Source: Ascidiaceihabitans sp. (GTDB taxonomy: Bacteria; Pseudomonadota; Alphaproteobacteria; Rhodobacterales; Rhodobacteraceae). From it: a stretch of 41,736 nucleotides of DNA. The stretch covers positions 1 through 41,736 of the forward strand of contig JAOEQC010000013.1 in assembly GCA_028388995.1 (NCBI GenBank), in the 5' to 3' direction. This document shows, one piece after another, positions 19,263 through 27,168 of the stretch (within the stretch, counting starts at the first letter, position 1; the number at the start of each line of letters is the position of its first letter). Below the pieces are notes generated by a model. The model was given only the letters and a program-made list of their open reading frames with translations, was not told where the DNA came from and did not search any database. The translations under genes and the position numbers were made by a program.

Positions 19263-19927
19263 TGACACGAGTATTGAATGCAGAGCGGCGCGAGCCAATT
19301 TCGGGCGAAACACGATCCGTTGTTGTGTTTTTGCACGGCTACGGAGCCAACGGCGCAGACCTTTTGGGGTTGGCTGATCCGCTGAGCGAGCACCTTCCAG
19401 ATACCTTGTTTATCGCACCTGATGCGCCTGAAATGATCCCAGGTATGCCAAACAGATACCAATGGTTCCCGATCCCGTACATCGACGGCTCATCTGAGGA
19501 AGAATCAGAACGTGGCATGGACTCCGCTGTTGAGGATTTTAATTCCTTCTTGGATGCCCTGATGGTCGATGAAGATGTTCTTCCTGAACAGGTTGTTCTG
19601 TTCGGATTCTCTCAAGGGGCCATGATGAGCCTGCACATCGCGCCGCGCCGCGAAGATGAACTTGCAGGCGTTGTTGCCATTGCAGGGCGTTTGTTGCGTC
19701 CAGATTTGTTGGCTGACGAAGTTGTAGGCCGTCCACCAATCTTGTTGGTCCATGGCGATCAAGACGATGTTGTGCCACCGCAATCCCTGCAATTGGCAGC
19801 CGAAGCCTTGCAAGAAGCGGGATGGAAAGACGTCTTTGCACACGTGATGAAGGGCACCGCCCATGGGATCGCACCTGATGGCATGTCTGTCTCATTAGCC
19901 TTTATGCGTGACAAAATAGGGCTCTGA
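19262..19927 (+). CDS. Carboxylesterase/phospholipase-type alpha/beta hydrolase
   Basis: These 221 residues form a single alpha/beta hydrolase domain of the phospholipase/carboxylesterase (Abhydrolase_2) family: the oxyanion loop VVFLHGYGANGADL, the nucleophile elbow VVLFGFSQGAMMS near residue 117, the acid in LLVHGDQDDVVP near 168, and the His in KGTAHGIAPDG near 202. Such enzymes cleave short-chain esters or lysophospholipids; the substrate is unknown. The ATG overlaps the glycosylase stop by one base. A longer in-frame extension upstream lies inside the glycosylase gene and is rejected. Confidence 0.9.
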   Translation: MTRVLNAERREPISGETRSVVVFLHGYGANGADLLGLADPLSEHLPDTLFIAPDAPEMIPGMPNRYQWFPIPYIDGSSEEESERGMDSAVEDFNSFLDALMVDEDVLPEQVVLFGFSQGAMMSLHIAPRREDELAGVVAIAGRLLRPDLLADEVVGRPPILLVHGDQDDVVPPQSLQLAAEALQEAGWKDVFAHVMKGTAHGIAPDGMSVSLAFMRDKIGL

Positions 19928-19976
19928 TCCGTAACCATAGCGTTACATATTTAGCCTAATTCATACACGAGATGTT

Positions 19977-20010
19977 GTGGGGCAGCTTGGGGTTGCAAGC
20001 TGTCAACCAC
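19977..20010 (+). other. Small hairpin between the esterase and HNH genes
   Basis: CAGCTT (19983-19988) pairs with AAGCTG (19997-20002). A flanking GTGG/CCAC pair (19977-19980 and 20007-20010) could extend the structure. No U tract follows, so a terminator role is uncertain. Confidence 0.3.
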
Positions 20011-20092
20011 GACCTATAGTCATAAGTGCAGGATCAGGGATCCGTCCCCGAGAATGCTGTTGGACGCAGTATGGGTAAGGATGGCACGCAAT

Positions 20093-20701
20093 ATGGCCAA
20101 TGACTTAAGCAGTACTCTTAACTATGACGTTCGTGTAGATTTTCTGCGCGGTGCTGGTGCGATGAGCAAACATCCCGCGTTAGTGCTGAATGCGGATTAT
20201 AGACCGCTCAGTTATTATCCACTTTCGTTGTGGACATGGCAGGACGCCGTCAAAGCCGCGTGGCTGGACAGGGTCGACATCGTGTCCGAGTACGACGACG
20301 TGGTCCATTCCCCAAGTACGGTGATCAGAATACCATCCGTTGTTGTCCTAAAAGATTATGTCAAACCTCAAAAGCGCGTGGGCTTCACGCGCTTTAATTT
20401 ATTTTTGAGGGATGAATTCAGATGTCAATATTGTGGAAAGAGTGGTGAACTTACCTTTGATCACGTTGTTCCACGTGCCTCTGGGGGTGTGACCAGTTGG
20501 CAAAACGTTGTTGCGGCCTGTAGCCCATGCAATCTGCGCAAAGGCTGCAAATCGCTTCACCACACAGTAATGAACCTGAGGAAACCACCGCGCCAACCTG
20601 CAGCCGAGGAATTGCGCAACATGGGCCGCAAATTCCCACCCAACCATCTTCACGACAGTTGGATGGACTTTTTGTATTGGGATGCAGAGCTAGAGGCGTA
20701 A
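20093..20701 (+). CDS. HNH endonuclease
   Basis: This roughly 202-residue protein has a conserved N-terminal part (HPALVLNADYRPLSYYPLSL) and a C-terminal HNH nuclease domain: FRCQYCGKSGELTFDHVVPR, then WQNVVAACSPCNLRKGCK. The two CxxC pairs bind structural zinc and the DH...N...H residues form the metal-dependent active site. The family is widespread and chromosomal in Rhodobacteraceae, and its role is not established. The start is uncertain: ATGs at 20054, 20081, 20093 and 20162 are all in frame. 20093 is chosen because AAGG lies 13-16 bases upstream. The stop abuts the convergent ornithine cyclodeaminase stop with no spacer. Confidence 0.85.
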   Translation: MANDLSSTLNYDVRVDFLRGAGAMSKHPALVLNADYRPLSYYPLSLWTWQDAVKAAWLDRVDIVSEYDDVVHSPSTVIRIPSVVVLKDYVKPQKRVGFTRFNLFLRDEFRCQYCGKSGELTFDHVVPRASGGVTSWQNVVAACSPCNLRKGCKSLHHTVMNLRKPPRQPAAEELRNMGRKFPPNHLHDSWMDFLYWDAELEA

Positions 20702-21751
20702 TTAGCCAGCCCGCTGCAACATTCCAAACAGGTCGCGTGGGTCTTCTGGATCTGCCAGCAGATCAAGCGGATGGAACAGTTTGGTCGCTTTGATTTGATC
20801 GCGCACATAGCGCAGGGCGCTAAAGTCCTCGATTGCGAAGCCGACACTGTCAAACAGGGTGATCTGTGCCTCTGATGTGCGCCCATCGGCCTGTCCCGTC
20901 ATGACCTGCCAAAGTTCAGTGACCGGATGATCCGCCGCCAATTGCTGAATTTCGCCTTCAATCCGTGTCTGTTCGGGATATTCTACAAAGATCGTTGAAC
21001 GATGCAGAATCGCTTCGGCCAGTTCTGTTTTGCCCGGGCAATCGCCACCAATCGCGTTGATGTGTACACCCGCGCCGACCATGTTGTCGGTGAGGATCGT
21101 GGCATATGCCTTGTCAGCCGTGCATGTGGTGATGATATGGGCACCCTCAATGGCCTCTTGGCCGGTTTTGCAGGCGACGACTTTCATACCAGTGCTTTGC
21201 AGGTTCGCCGCACACTTGGCTGTGGCGGCAGCATCAATGTCATACAACCGCACCTCATCAATCCCAACGATAGCTTGCATGGCAGTTGCCTGAAATTCTG
21301 ACTGTGCCCCATTGCCGATGATGACCATGACGCGTGCACCTTTTGGGGCCAATAATTTTGCCACAACAGCCGACGTCGCAGCTGTGCGCAGGGCTGTGAT
21401 CAAGGTCATCTCTGACAACAACACAGGATAACCACTGGCCACATTCGCCAACAATCCAAAGGCCACAACAGTTTGTAACCCTTCTTCGGTGTTCTTAGGG
21501 TGGCAATTGACGTATTTAAATCCGTAGTCCTGACCATCCGAGGTTGGCATCAACTCCATCACACCATCTTCGGTATGACTGCCAACGCGTGGGGTTTTGT
21601 CAAAGCTCTCCCAGCGTTTAAAATCGTTCTCAATATAGCCCGCAATGCCTTTCAGCATGTCATGCAGCCCAATGTGGTGGATCAGCTTCATCATGTGGTC
21701 GACAGAAACAAAAGGGACCAGTGCTTTGTCGGAGGGGTTCAGGTTAATCAT
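20702..21751 (-). CDS. Ornithine cyclodeaminase
   Basis: This NAD-dependent enzyme converts L-ornithine to L-proline and ammonia. The 349 residues show the ornithine cyclodeaminase/mu-crystallin pattern: YVNCHPKNTEEGLQTVVA (substrate Lys), LRTAATSAVVAKLL, the Rossmann loop VMVIIGNGAQSEFQA near residue 130, and HINAIGGDCPGKTEL with the catalytic Asp near 225. The ATG at 21751 follows AAGGACACTGAT. The longer frame start lies inside arginase. It is 10 bases downstream of arginase on the same strand, giving an arginine-to-ornithine-to-proline pathway in one operon. Confidence 0.95.
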   Translation of the reverse strand: MINLNPSDKALVPFVSVDHMMKLIHHIGLHDMLKGIAGYIENDFKRWESFDKTPRVGSHTEDGVMELMPTSDGQDYGFKYVNCHPKNTEEGLQTVVAFGLLANVASGYPVLLSEMTLITALRTAATSAVVAKLLAPKGARVMVIIGNGAQSEFQATAMQAIVGIDEVRLYDIDAAATAKCAANLQSTGMKVVACKTGQEAIEGAHIITTCTADKAYATILTDNMVGAGVHINAIGGDCPGKTELAEAILHRSTIFVEYPEQTRIEGEIQQLAADHPVTELWQVMTGQADGRTSEAQITLFDSVGFAIEDFSALRYVRDQIKATKLFHPLDLLADPEDPRDLFGMLQRAG

Positions 21752-21761
21752 ATCAGTGTCC

Positions 21762-22685
21762 TTAATCAAAAGCGCGGGTAGGGCGGTCAAACACTTTGCG
21801 CCCCATGGCAGAGGCGGTCAGTTCGACCATCAGTTGTGCGGTACGGCCGCGTTCATCGAGGAACGGATTGAGTTCGACCAAATCCATTGATGTCATCAAG
21901 GCGCTGTCGTGTAGCATCTCCATCACTAAATGGGCTTCGCGTACTGTGGCACCGCCAGGGACAGTTGTACCAACGGCCGGAGCCACGGATGGATCAAGGA
22001 AGTCAACATCCAACGAGACATGTAGCAGGCCGTTGGCGGCCTTCACATCTGCAAGGAATTGGGCCAGTGGCTTTGCAATCCCACCTTCATCAATTGCACG
22101 CATGTCATAACCGCGGATGGCCGTGTCTTGCATATCCTCGCGTTCGGCCTGATCCACGGACCGCAGACCAATGAGGCAGATGTTCTCATGGGGCACAGGG
22201 TGTTCAAATGTCGGGAACCCATCGAACCCTTCGCGCCCTGACAAATAGCCAACGGGGGTGCCGTGCAGGTTGCCAGAACTGCTGGTGTGGGGCGTGTGGA
22301 AATCCGTATGTGCATCAAGCCACAGGATGAACAGTGGCCGGTCGACTTGTGCCGCATGGCGTGCAACGCCCAAAACGGTGCCAAGCGATAGGGCGTGATC
22401 GCCACCCATAAAGATAGTAACACTGCCTTTCATTGCGGATTGTGCAGCGTCAGCCAGTGCTTCGGTCCATGCGATGTTTTCGGGAAGGGCATATATCGTC
22501 TCAGATGGCGCGGCCTTGTGCGCATTGGGCGCGACATTACCTGCGTCTTCGACGCTATGGCCTAATTCGCGCAATGCCTCCTGTAAACCGGCCGTGCGGT
22601 ACGCATCTGGACCCATAAGGCATCCTGCGCGTCGCTTGCCACAATCCAGTGGGGCGCCGATGAGTGTGATATCATGTGTGTTCAT
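21762..22685 (-). CDS. rocF: Arginase
   Basis: This enzyme hydrolyses arginine to ornithine and urea at a binuclear Mn site. The 307 residues from ATG 22685 contain the ureohydrolase metal motifs MGGDHALSLGT near residue 100, WLDAHTDFHTP near 127 and SLDVDFLDPSVAP near 230, plus SSSGNLHGTPVGYL, which favours arginase over agmatinase. A second in-frame ATG at 22697 would add four residues; 22685 has GGGA upstream. The downstream ornithine cyclodeaminase uses its product. A divergent Lrp/AsnC-type regulator shares the upstream region. Confidence 0.95.
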   Translation of the reverse strand: MNTHDITLIGAPLDCGKRRAGCLMGPDAYRTAGLQEALRELGHSVEDAGNVAPNAHKAAPSETIYALPENIAWTEALADAAQSAMKGSVTIFMGGDHALSLGTVLGVARHAAQVDRPLFILWLDAHTDFHTPHTSSSGNLHGTPVGYLSGREGFDGFPTFEHPVPHENICLIGLRSVDQAEREDMQDTAIRGYDMRAIDEGGIAKPLAQFLADVKAANGLLHVSLDVDFLDPSVAPAVGTTVPGGATVREAHLVMEMLHDSALMTSMDLVELNPFLDERGRTAQLMVELTASAMGRKVFDRPTRAFD

Positions 22686-22779
22686 TGTTGGTCCCATTTT
22701 AGCTTTGAGAGCAATATGATGAATGAATTGGTTGCATTGCAGTCATCAAATTGACCATAACGAAACCTAATTAACCGAT
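22686..22779. promoter_or_regulatory. Divergent control region, arginase operon / Lrp-type regulator
   Basis: This 94-base AT-rich spacer lies between the two divergent starts. It holds an imperfect dyad in which TGATGAATG (about 22713-22721) faces CATTGCAGTCATCA, a plausible site for the adjacent Lrp-type regulator. No strong sigma-70 boxes are obvious to me. Confidence 0.4.
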
Positions 22780-23217
22780 ATGGATGTAATTATGAACGAA
22801 ACGGATGCCGCCATAATTGCAGCCCTTCGCCATGACGCGCGTGCTTCGCTGTCTGATTTGGCTGCACGATTAGGCGTATCACGCACCACGGTCAGAGGGC
22901 GCATTGAGCGGCTGCGCCAAAAGGGTGAGATTGTTGGTTTTACCGTTGTGATGCGGCAGGACACATTAAGTGATCCCGTGCGTGGCCTGATGATGATCGG
23001 TATTGAAGGGCGTGGAACAGACAAGATCATTCGCCAACTCAATGGTATGCCTGAATTGAGGGCAGTTCACTCGACCAATGGGCGTTGGGATGTGATCGTC
23101 GAAGTAGGAACAGACACACTTGAGAGCTTTGACGAGGTTTTGACCCGCATTCGCAGGCTAGATGGCATTGTCGCCAGTGAAACCAGTTTGCTGCTTACAA
23201 CGCGCAAGTCGACTTAA
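22780..23217 (+). CDS. Lrp/AsnC-family transcriptional regulator
   Basis: This 145-residue protein has an N-terminal winged HTH (TDAAIIAALRHDARASLSDL, ARLGVSRTTVRGRIERL) and a C-terminal RAM/ligand domain (GLMMIGIEGRGTDKIIRQLN, AVHSTNGRWDVIVEV). Divergent placement beside arginase and ornithine cyclodeaminase suggests it senses arginine or ornithine and controls that operon. This is inferred from Lrp-family habits. ATG 22792 is an alternative start. The stop overlaps the convergent dsbB stop by three bases. Confidence 0.93.
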   Translation: MDVIMNETDAAIIAALRHDARASLSDLAARLGVSRTTVRGRIERLRQKGEIVGFTVVMRQDTLSDPVRGLMMIGIEGRGTDKIIRQLNGMPELRAVHSTNGRWDVIVEVGTDTLESFDEVLTRIRRLDGIVASETSLLLTTRKST

Positions 23218-23684
23218 CGGCGTTTCAACGCCATCAGCCAAAGACCACAGAGTACGATTGAGACGATGGCGTTCCAACCTGCCATGCTGATGCCTGCCAG
23301 TTGCCATGGAATATCATCGCAGCGCACCAAAGGGGCCGCCATGATCTGAGCCAACAGATCATCCGCACTCATGTTGTCGATTGCGCTTGAGGTGCAGCTG
23401 GTGGGACCTTCAAAGATGCCCTGTTCGACCCCTGCATGATAAACGCCAATGACGGCTGTGGTTGTTGCAGACAATGCACCGGCTAAAATGACGCCAGTGC
23501 GCAGCCACGCATTCTCAAAGCTCAGCGCAAGCGCACCCAAAACAATCGCCACCACATGTGGGTAACGCTGCCAAATGCACAGCTTGCATGGGGCCATGCC
23601 GCCAATATGTTGAAAGGCAAGGGCCCCCAACATCAATGCGGCAGAACCGAGGGCCGCTGCCATAAAATACTGCTTTTGGGTCAT
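23214..23684 (-). CDS. dsbB: DsbB-family disulfide bond formation protein
   Basis: This inner-membrane quinone reductase would reoxidise a periplasmic DsbA-type thiol oxidase. The 156 residues have four membrane helices. The first redox pair is CKLC in APCKLCIWQRYPH (residues 33-36), next to the quinone-contacting Arg. The second pair is the Cys of GPTSCTSS and the Cys of LVRCDD in the second periplasmic loop. The start overlaps the stop of the YqaA-type gene upstream (ATGA), so both are probably translated from one mRNA. Confidence 0.93.
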   Translation of the reverse strand: MTQKQYFMAAALGSAALMLGALAFQHIGGMAPCKLCIWQRYPHVVAIVLGALALSFENAWLRTGVILAGALSATTTAVIGVYHAGVEQGIFEGPTSCTSSAIDNMSADDLLAQIMAAPLVRCDDIPWQLAGISMAGWNAIVSIVLCGLWLMALKRR

Positions 23685-24259
23685 AGGAATTTCACCGCTG
23701 CAAATCCGGCGACCAAGATCACGACGAACAATGTGAACATAAGACCTAAACGGCGTTCAATGAAATCACGAATTGGTGCGCCAAAGGTGCGCAGCAATGC
23801 CGCGACGACAAAGAAACGCAACGCGCGCGCCAAAATTGAGGTCATGATGAAGGTTACCAATGGCATACCGGTCCAGCCGGACATGATTGTGATGACTTTA
23901 TAAGGGAAGGGGGTCACACCAGCGGTGAGGACGGCCCAGAAACCCATGTCATTAAAGCGTGTGCTGAACTCCGCCATAGAATCTGCTTTGCCAAGGCTGG
24001 CTAGGATCGGTTCGCCGATCGTTTCAAACGCCAATGCGCCAATTGCGTATCCCAACAATCCACCAAGGACCGAAGCCGCTAGGGCGATGCTCGCGATCAA
24101 CCATGCGCGACGCGGCTGCGCCAAGATCATTGGAATCATGATGACGTCTGGAGGAATCGGAAAGAAAGAACTTTCGACAAATGCGACCAATGCCAGAACC
24201 CACAATGCATTTGGGTGTTCGGCCATACTAATGGTCCATGCATAAAGTCTTTTTAACAT
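23681..24259 (-). CDS. YqaA/DedA-family (SNARE-associated) membrane protein
   Basis: From ATG 24259 (GAGGG about 10 bases upstream) the product has 192 residues with several membrane spans. It has the DedA/YqaA features FVESSFFPIPPDVIMIPMIL near residue 30 and the glycine-rich TPFPYKVITIMSGWTGMP near 120. DedA-type proteins are lipid or ion transporters that support membrane homeostasis; the substrate here is unknown. A longer frame to 24319 lacks a ribosome site. It overlaps dsbB, so both act on the envelope. Confidence 0.9.
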   Translation of the reverse strand: MLKRLYAWTISMAEHPNALWVLALVAFVESSFFPIPPDVIMIPMILAQPRRAWLIASIALAASVLGGLLGYAIGALAFETIGEPILASLGKADSMAEFSTRFNDMGFWAVLTAGVTPFPYKVITIMSGWTGMPLVTFIMTSILARALRFFVVAALLRTFGAPIRDFIERRLGLMFTLFVVILVAGFAAVKFL

Positions 24260-24395
24260 TTTAATATGATCCCTCAGAACACTTATTTCTAAAGCTGTAA
24301 TGCCGTGCGAAACGCACAAATGTCAAAGGGTGTTAAAAAGAGCTGAAATATGCACTTTACGCGGCCAAGAGAGCAGGTTAGAGGGAGCACATGAG

Positions 24396-24481
24396 GCCCA
24401 AGTGGCGGAATGGTAGACGCGGTGGATTCAAAATCCACTTCTGTAACAGGAGTGCCGGTTCGAGTCCGGCCTTGGGTACCA
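24396..24481 (+). tRNA. tRNA-Leu (anticodon CAA)
   Basis: The acceptor strands GCCCAAG (24396-24402) and CTTGGGT (24471-24477) pair with a terminal G-U. The discriminator is A and the CCA is encoded (24479-24481). The anticodon arm GTGGA-TTCAAAA-TCCAC places CAA at 24429-24431. A long class II variable arm and the T arm GCCGG-TTCGAGT-CCGGC are clear. Its 3' end starts the mobile-element-like island. Confidence 0.97.
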
Positions 24482-24493
24482 ATTAATTGGTAC
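24476..24493. repeat. 18-bp perfect palindrome at the tRNA-Leu 3' end
   Basis: GTACCAATTAATTGGTAC begins in the last acceptor bases and CCA of the tRNA and ends 12 bases beyond it. Outside it, ATGAGGCC (24391-24398) and GGCCTCAT (24494-24501) form a second inverted pair around the whole tRNA. It could be a recombination core of the element or a trailer structure; the function is unproven. Confidence 0.6.
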
Positions 24494-24650
24494 GGCCTCA
24501 TAAAATACTTTAAAATAATGAGATGGCAACGAGCCCAGATAGCTGTCTGTACCGGTTTTTTAAAATCTCTGTATCAATCTCATCTTCGTTTTGGGTATAG
24601 TGTGTCGGGTAGATCATATTGATTTCTGTCAACCTTGAGATGGAATCGTT

Positions 24651-25127
24651 TTGGCTAGAGCGCGTAGCTCGACGGATATTGGACACGAACTAAATCCCAC
24701 GCTAAATCTATTGGTTCCTCACCCTAATAAAAGTATCAGGAGCTTCTGCAGAACCTTTAAGGTTATGATGCGTGATCTTGGTATAGGGGAAAAGGTAGAC
24801 GATGCCATAACAGGTCATAGTCAAACGACAAGCAGTGGTCGAAAAAACTGGTGGCATGGGTCTAAAGGTGAAGTTCGAAGCTATCTCAAAGCTAGATGTG
24901 TCGTTTGTGAATGTACGGTAAGTAAACTTGCTAGCTCTGGCTCTAGAGACGATTGTAGCCCATCGTCCAACATGCATAAATGCTTAGAACAAGCACCAGA
25001 GGCCGCTACAGAGCCTCCTACGGCACATCTGTTCATGCTTCAGCTAAGGCTTGAGGTGTTCTTGGCTTACAGCCTAATTAGGAGCGGTTGTGCGCAGATC
25101 ATAATTTCTTACAGTTATAAATTTTAA
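24651..25127 (+). pseudogene. Tyrosine recombinase (integrase) C-terminal remnant
   Basis: Residues about 15-81 of this frame resemble the end of a phage-type tyrosine integrase: SIRSFCRTFKVMMRDLGIGE, then VDDAITGHSQ and GRKNWWHGSKGEVRSYLK. In active enzymes this region reads HSFRHTF...ALTGHS...YGxG. Here the box II His and Arg are replaced (RSFCR) and the nucleophilic Tyr region reads WWHG, so catalysis should be lost. The N-terminal two thirds is missing, and text after about 24893 no longer looks like integrase. It lies 170 bases from tRNA-Leu, the usual place for an integrase next to its attachment site. Confidence 0.65.
24940..24965. repeat. 26-base repeat, copy A
   Basis: The 26 bases GCTCTAGAG..GATTG.AGCC..CG match 25759-25784 with four differences. 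The copies are direct repeats about 0.82 kb apart and bracket an interval that holds only a 43-codon ORF. Confidence 0.5.
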
Positions 25128-25313
25128 AACTTTAGTTGACTTCTATCTTGTTATAAATTGTTTTTTGGCAACAACACCTTGTGATCAAAATTGAGTTACG
25201 TGCTGTGCTTACAACAACGAACACCGAAACATATTTCAGACCTTAAATGTGTCTGCAATTGATGTCACATTTGTGAAAATAGCAAAAAGCTATAAAAAAA
25301 TTGAGGCCGACAA

Positions 25314-25445
25314 ATGACTATCGAAGAATACAATCGCTCGGGCGGTTACAGGTACGTTGCCTATGATAATGATGGTAAAGTACTGATTATTACATCTAGC
25401 AAGACTGCTTTGAAAACAGCCTTCTGCTCCATCAAATCACCCTGA
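25314..25445 (+). CDS. Small hypothetical protein (43 aa)
   Basis: ATG with GAGG 8-11 bases upstream opens a 43-residue frame (MTIEEYNRSGGYRYVAYDND ... FCSIKSP). The product looks like a compact beta-rich small phage-type protein. I do not recognise a family. It sits alone in the island between two 26-base repeats. Confidence 0.45.
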   Translation: MTIEEYNRSGGYRYVAYDNDGKVLIITSSKTALKTAFCSIKSP

Positions 25446-25533
25446 TACGGACAAAGCATAACTTAGGTACTACACAAGTGCGTAGGATGTTGATGAGTAC
25501 TATTACTTATTTATATGGTAAATTATTAAGTGC

Positions 25534-25763
25534 CTAAATGCCATAGTGTACCACGTTTGGGGTTAAATTACCTTTCGATTTGACCGCCTGAAAGTTCGAC
25601 AGCAAAATTCCATACCTGCTTATGTACTTGGATTTTGAAAAGACTAGCAGGGTAGGCTTGCACCTGCCAAAGCTTTCGTAAGCTGCGTAGAAGGCGTCTT
25701 TAGCGTCATCAGCGTTAACCTCTGGCACTATCAGGCAATCATGTAACGACAGACAGCCGCTCT
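25534..25763 (-). pseudogene. Fragment with an HD motif, possibly polymerase-like, unknown
   Basis: The frame open between an in-frame TAG (25766-25764) and the stop at 25534 reads SGCLSLHDCLIVPEVNADDA and then KDAFYAAYESFGRC. No good start codon or ribosome site precedes it, so it is probably the 3' piece of a lost gene. The HDCLIV stretch after a hydrophobic strand recalls motif C of family A-type polymerases (HDE/HDS), but this is only a visual resemblance. The tail after about residue 45 looks unrelated to any domain I know. Confidence 0.35.
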
Positions 25764-25784
25764 AGAGGTGATTGCAGCCCAGCG
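25759..25784. repeat. 26-base repeat, copy B
   Basis: This copy differs from 24940-24965 at four positions in direct orientation. It overlaps the broken 5' edge of the HD-motif fragment, so it may mark a recombination junction. Confidence 0.5.
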
Positions 25785-25786
25785 CA

Positions 25787-26062
25787 TTATTTGTCCAAAA
25801 TAAGCTGTGAGCATTTGTGCTGTTTGCGTCTTTTTTCCGCTTCTTTTGCCTTTGATAGCCACTCAGTGCCTTCAGGGTCTTCTCGGTACAAAGCAGCGGC
25901 AATACTTTCTAAAGCACGGTACGATTTACATTTTGTAGAATTATCACGTTCAGCCTGTTGGGTTTCAAAATACTTTGGTGCTAACGCGTAAATCAGGAAT
26001 CCCAACACCGCCATTAAGAGTATGGAACATAGTATGGTTATAATTTTTTGGTATTTCTTCAT
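25787..26062 (-). CDS. Small membrane-anchored protein, unknown
   Basis: This 91-residue protein begins MKKYQKIITILCSILLMAVL, a clear N-terminal membrane anchor or uncleaved signal. A highly charged helical domain with Cys at about 45 and 84 follows (ESIAAALYREDPEGTEWLSK, AKEAEKRRKQHKC). There is no known domain. The ribosome site is weak. It is probably an island-encoded envelope protein with its soluble part in the periplasm. Confidence 0.5.
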   Translation of the reverse strand: MKKYQKIITILCSILLMAVLGFLIYALAPKYFETQQAERDNSTKCKSYRALESIAAALYREDPEGTEWLSKAKEAEKRRKQHKCSQLILDK

Positions 26063-26256
26063 AAGTCTTGAGGGTTAACCGCTCCAATTTATGCCAACTG
26101 CAGGTTAAACGACTATTTCCAGTCAAGCCAAGCGCCTCAAGCCTAATACCCCTGCTTAGTTGGGATAACCCCACGTACCACACCTCTGGGGTCAACAACA
26201 TCACCATGACGCCTTGGGATCAAGTGTACGTGTACATGAAACACAGAGTGAACGAG

Positions 26257-27168
26257 TTAAAACACGTCGGTTACAGAATGAAATATAGATAGGTGCCGCT
26301 GTGCAATTTTGGTATCAGACGGGTCGTAACCACCGCCAATTACGGTCGCAATTGGAATATTGCGGTTCTTGAAGTGTTCTAAAACGCAACAATCTCGTTT
26401 AAAAATGCCGTCTAGCGTTAAATCTAAATTACCTAATCGGTCACCAAAGAATACATCGACCCCAGCGTCATATAGCACGATGTCAGGAGTGAATTCTCTC
26501 GAGATATCGTTTAGGGTGCGGTACAATTGATGGAGGTAGGCTTTGTCTTCCAGGTGACGATTGAGTGGTACATCACGAGTGCCTTGACTTTTTGGGAATG
26601 GATAGTTTTGCTCGCAGTGCAATGAACAGGTGTAGATACCAGCCTTGTCACGACATATGTCGATTGTTCCATCGCCTTGGTGCACGTCCAAGTCTAAGAT
26701 TAGAACATTGTCAACCAATCCATGTTCGATCATGTTCACAGCAGTAAATGCCAAGTCATTGAATACACAGAAACCTGAACCGTAAGAGTAATGTGCATGA
26801 TGTGTCCCACCAGCTGCATGACATGCAACACCAGTTTCTAAAGCCTTCAGGGCTGTTTTATAGGTTCCTTCCAATGCAAGAAAACTACGTTTAATCAATT
26901 GAGCGGTTATCGGTAAGTTTATTTGCCTAATTTCTTCTGGCAATAAAGATTCTGTTGACACCCGCTGGACATAATCACTTGCATGGGTGCGTAAAATATC
27001 ACGGTAGCGAACTGGAGAAGACTGCGTGAAATCTAATTTATTGGCAAAGCTACTGCCATGAAGGCATTTTAATAGTTCTGAGAACTTGGTTCCATTAAAG
27101 CGATGTGTTGGTGGCACAGAAATATCATAGGCATTATTATAAATCACAGGAATTTTTGATATGCTCAC
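26257..27168 (-). CDS. Histone-deacetylase-family (AcuC/class IV-like) deacetylase
   Basis: These 303 residues form a complete zinc-dependent arginase-fold deacetylase: CHAAGGTHHAHYSYGSGFCV with the tandem active-site His near residue 120, ILDLDVHQGDGT with the Zn-binding Asp and His near 155, YDAGVDVFFGDRLG with the third Zn Asp near 240, and IGGGYD with the backbone-stabilising Gly/Tyr near 283. Such enzymes remove acetyl groups from lysines, polyamines or small molecules; the substrate cannot be told. It starts with GTG right after the stop of the 69-residue gene (TAG then GTG), so the two are translationally linked. It is the largest intact gene of the island and is likely to be maintained cargo. 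Confidence 0.93.
   Translation of the reverse strand: MSISKIPVIYNNAYDISVPPTHRFNGTKFSELLKCLHGSSFANKLDFTQSSPVRYRDILRTHASDYVQRVSTESLLPEEIRQINLPITAQLIKRSFLALEGTYKTALKALETGVACHAAGGTHHAHYSYGSGFCVFNDLAFTAVNMIEHGLVDNVLILDLDVHQGDGTIDICRDKAGIYTCSLHCEQNYPFPKSQGTRDVPLNRHLEDKAYLHQLYRTLNDISREFTPDIVLYDAGVDVFFGDRLGNLDLTLDGIFKRDCCVLEHFKNRNIPIATVIGGGYDPSDTKIAQRHLSIFHSVTDVF

Noticed and set aside
26068-26292. 74-aa plus-strand frame before the deacetylase end
   Set aside because: No ribosome site or recognisable sequence, and it runs into the deacetylase gene in antisense.
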